DNA of 5,552 nt. It comes from Spirochaetota bacterium. GTDB lineage: Bacteria > Spirochaetota > B62-G9 > DRHN01. The first letter of the stretch is position 1. Every line of letters starts with the position of its first letter. The notes below the pieces were generated by a model. That model worked only from the letters and a program-made list of their open reading frames with translations, was not told the DNA's origin and ran no database searches. The translations under genes and the position numbers were made by a program. The DNA lies in NCBI GenBank assembly GCA_023136305.1, contig JAGLSF010000150.1, positions 1-5,552 on the forward strand, written 5' to 3'. This document shows positions 4,321-5,552 of this stretch, piece by piece.

Positions 4321-5113
4321 TCTGAAAAGTAAAGATCCTAGATCCGCACCGAATACCCTGCAGGTGGATATGGTGTCCAAGTCCTTCGGTGGACTCAGGG
4401 CCATTTCCAAGCTTTCATTCGATGTGAGGGAACGTAGCATTTCTGCAATCATAGGACCCAACGGTGCGGGCAAGACAACGGTGTTCAACCTGATCAGCGG
4501 ACTGGAGCGCCTTGACGAGGGAACGATCACCTTTCAGGACAGAAGAATAGATGGTCTGAAACCCCATCAGATACCATATCGGCGAATAGGCCGGACCTTT
4601 CAGAACCTGAGGCTCTTCTCCAATATGAATGTCATCGAGAATGTGATGATGGGCAGATATACCCGGTCCACTGCCGGATTCTTAAGCTGTGCGCTGCACG
4701 GGCAAAGGTTCAAACGAGAGGAGGCCGAGATCAGGGAACGGGCAGGATACATGCTCGATTTCATGAACCTGTACGATCTGCGAGACAGTAAGATATCACA
4801 GATACCCTTTAAGAAACAGCGCATGGTGGAGATTACGAGGGCAGTTGCCTCGGAGCCTGATCTCATACTGCTCGACGAGCCGGCAGCAGGGCTGAACATC
4901 ACAGAAACCAAGGACCTCATTGACACGGTATACAAGATAAGAGAGCTCGGCATCACCATACTCATCGTCGAACATGACATGCACCTGATCATGGAGATAT
5001 CCGAGAACATCGTGGTACTCAACTTCGGAGAAAAGATCGCCGACGGTACACCCAGTGAGATACAGCAGGACGATCGGGTCATCACCATATATCTGGGAAA
5101 GGAGTTTGCCTAG
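4313..5113 (+). CDS. livG: ABC importer ATP-binding protein, LivG family, with an altered signature motif
   Basis: A 266-aa cytoplasmic ATPase that energises LivHM together with LivF. Visible motifs are Walker A GPNGAGKTT (48-56), Q-loop Gln97 (RTFQN), Walker B LILLDEP (184-190) with catalytic Glu189, D-loop AGLN (192-195) and H-loop His221 (VEHDM). LivG-specific sequence around 93-120 (GRTFQNLRLFSNMNVIENV, then MMGRYTR) separates it from LivF. The oddity is the signature motif. LivG proteins usually read L-[SP]-Y-G-x-Q-R, whereas residues 164-170 here read IPFKKQR, with Lys167 (codon AAG, 4811-4813) replacing the invariant Gly. The motif aligns without a gap and the frame is open on both sides, so a frameshift is not the cause. 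In the heterodimer this signature would face the Walker A of LivF, so that ATP site is probably weakened. The first 14 residues (MADLKSKDPRSAPN) extend a little beyond usual LivG starts. The ATG overlaps livM by 8 bp. Confidence 0.92.
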   Translation: MADLKSKDPRSAPNTLQVDMVSKSFGGLRAISKLSFDVRERSISAIIGPNGAGKTTVFNLISGLERLDEGTITFQDRRIDGLKPHQIPYRRIGRTFQNLRLFSNMNVIENVMMGRYTRSTAGFLSCALHGQRFKREEAEIRERAGYMLDFMNLYDLRDSKISQIPFKKQRMVEITRAVASEPDLILLDEPAAGLNITETKDLIDTVYKIRELGITILIVEHDMHLIMEISENIVVLNFGEKIADGTPSEIQQDDRVITIYLGKEFA

Positions 5114-5117
5114 CCCT

Positions 5118-5552
5118 ATGCTCAAGATTCGATCACTGAAATCATATTACGAATCGATCTGTGCACTGAAGGCAGTCTCACTTCATGTCGGCAGAGGTGA
5201 GATCGTCACCCTAATCGGTGCAAACGGCTCAGGGAAATCGACCCTGCTCAACACCATCACCGGGCTTATAGGACGGGTGGAAGGGTCCATTCTCTTTGAG
5301 GACAGAGAAATTGTGGGCATGGCTTCTTCTGACATAGTAAAACGGGGAATTTCTCTGGTTCCTGAGGGACGTCAGCTCTTCTCGCCCATGAGCGTTGTCG
5401 ACAATCTCATCCTGGGCACCTATCCGTCCTACTCCATGAAGGAGAGGAAGAATCTCCAACAGAAAGTTGAGTGGATATACGAGCTCTTCCCGGTCCTGGG
5501 AGAACGTAAGAAGCAGCTTGCCGGAACCCTCTCCGGAGGTGAGCAGCAGATG
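5118..5552 (+). CDS. livF: ABC importer ATP-binding protein, LivF family, 3' end outside the window
   Basis: The first 145 codons of the second ATPase of the importer; the family is about 235 aa long, so roughly 90 residues are missing. Seen in order are Walker A GANGSGKST (34-42), the LivF-type Q-loop region SLVPEGRQLFSPMSV (79-93) and a canonical signature LSGGEQQM (138-145), which ends exactly at the window edge. In LivF proteins VPEGR is the normal form of the Q-loop segment, and it identifies this as LivF rather than a second LivG. Walker B and the H-loop lie outside. The ATG at 5118 is 4 bp after the livG stop. The nearest ribosome-binding site is AAAGGAG (5098-5104), 13 nt upstream and inside livG, which is rather far, so translation is probably coupled to livG. 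Its intact signature should complete the ATP site formed with the LivG Walker A. Confidence 0.92.
   Translation, partial: MLKIRSLKSYYESICALKAVSLHVGRGEIVTLIGANGSGKSTLLNTITGLIGRVEGSILFEDREIVGMASSDIVKRGISLVPEGRQLFSPMSVVDNLILGTYPSYSMKERKNLQQKVEWIYELFPVLGERKKQLAGTLSGGEQQM

Noticed and set aside
2284..4530. Several long minus-strand open frames (such as 2284-2841, 3409-3912 and 3913-4530) and the plus-strand frame 2787-3842
   Set aside because: All lie over livH, livM or livG in other frames, lack ribosome-binding sites and show low-complexity, non-family sequences; they are shadows of the GC-rich coding frames.

Overview
The window holds the start of a branched-chain amino acid type ABC import operon (livK-livH-livM-livG-livF order, all on +, running off the right edge inside livF). 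Left of it is a short minus-strand region with a ribbon-helix-helix regulator or antitoxin, a small exported protein with Asp-rich calcium-binding-type repeats, and the 5' part of a tRNA-Thr that runs off the left edge. The protein style (deltaproteobacterial-like Liv proteins, a periplasmic repeat protein built from D-x-N-x-D-G units, standard sigma-70-type promoters) suggests a Gram-negative bacterium, most likely a Desulfobacterota / former Deltaproteobacteria lineage. That placement is an inference from family resemblance, not a search result.

Layout. 1-45: tRNA-Thr(UGU), minus strand, 3' part missing, with a near-consensus promoter at 61-89. 90-188: non-coding, with one small hairpin. 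189-617: exported repeat protein, minus strand. 678-872: 64-aa ribbon-helix-helix protein, minus strand. 873-1115: 243-bp AT-rich intergenic region with divergent promoters, one for the RHH gene and a strong one (TTGACA, 16 bp, TACAAT) for the transporter, plus direct repeats and an inverted repeat. 1116-2279: periplasmic binding protein. 2280-2439: 160-bp gap with a long, nearly perfect three-tier stem-loop. 2440-5552: two permeases and two ATPases packed tightly (9-bp gap, 8-bp overlap, 4-bp gap).

How the genes work together. LivK captures the ligand in the periplasm and delivers it to a LivH-LivM membrane channel powered by a LivG-LivF ATPase heterodimer. The ligand could be leucine, isoleucine or valine, but related transporters carry amides, urea or aromatic acids, and the sequence does not settle this. 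The stem-loop after livK is placed as expected for an element that gives much more binding protein than membrane complex.

Most notable points: (1) LivG has lysine where the ABC signature motif normally has its invariant glycine, while LivF keeps a canonical LSGGEQ, so one of the two ATP sites should be degenerate. (2) The right arm of the livK-livH stem-loop can pair either with its left arm or, over 7 perfect bases, with the livH ribosome-binding site. (3) The exported protein carries five evenly spaced Asp-rich loops. No wholly new system (defence, CRISPR, mobile element) is visible.
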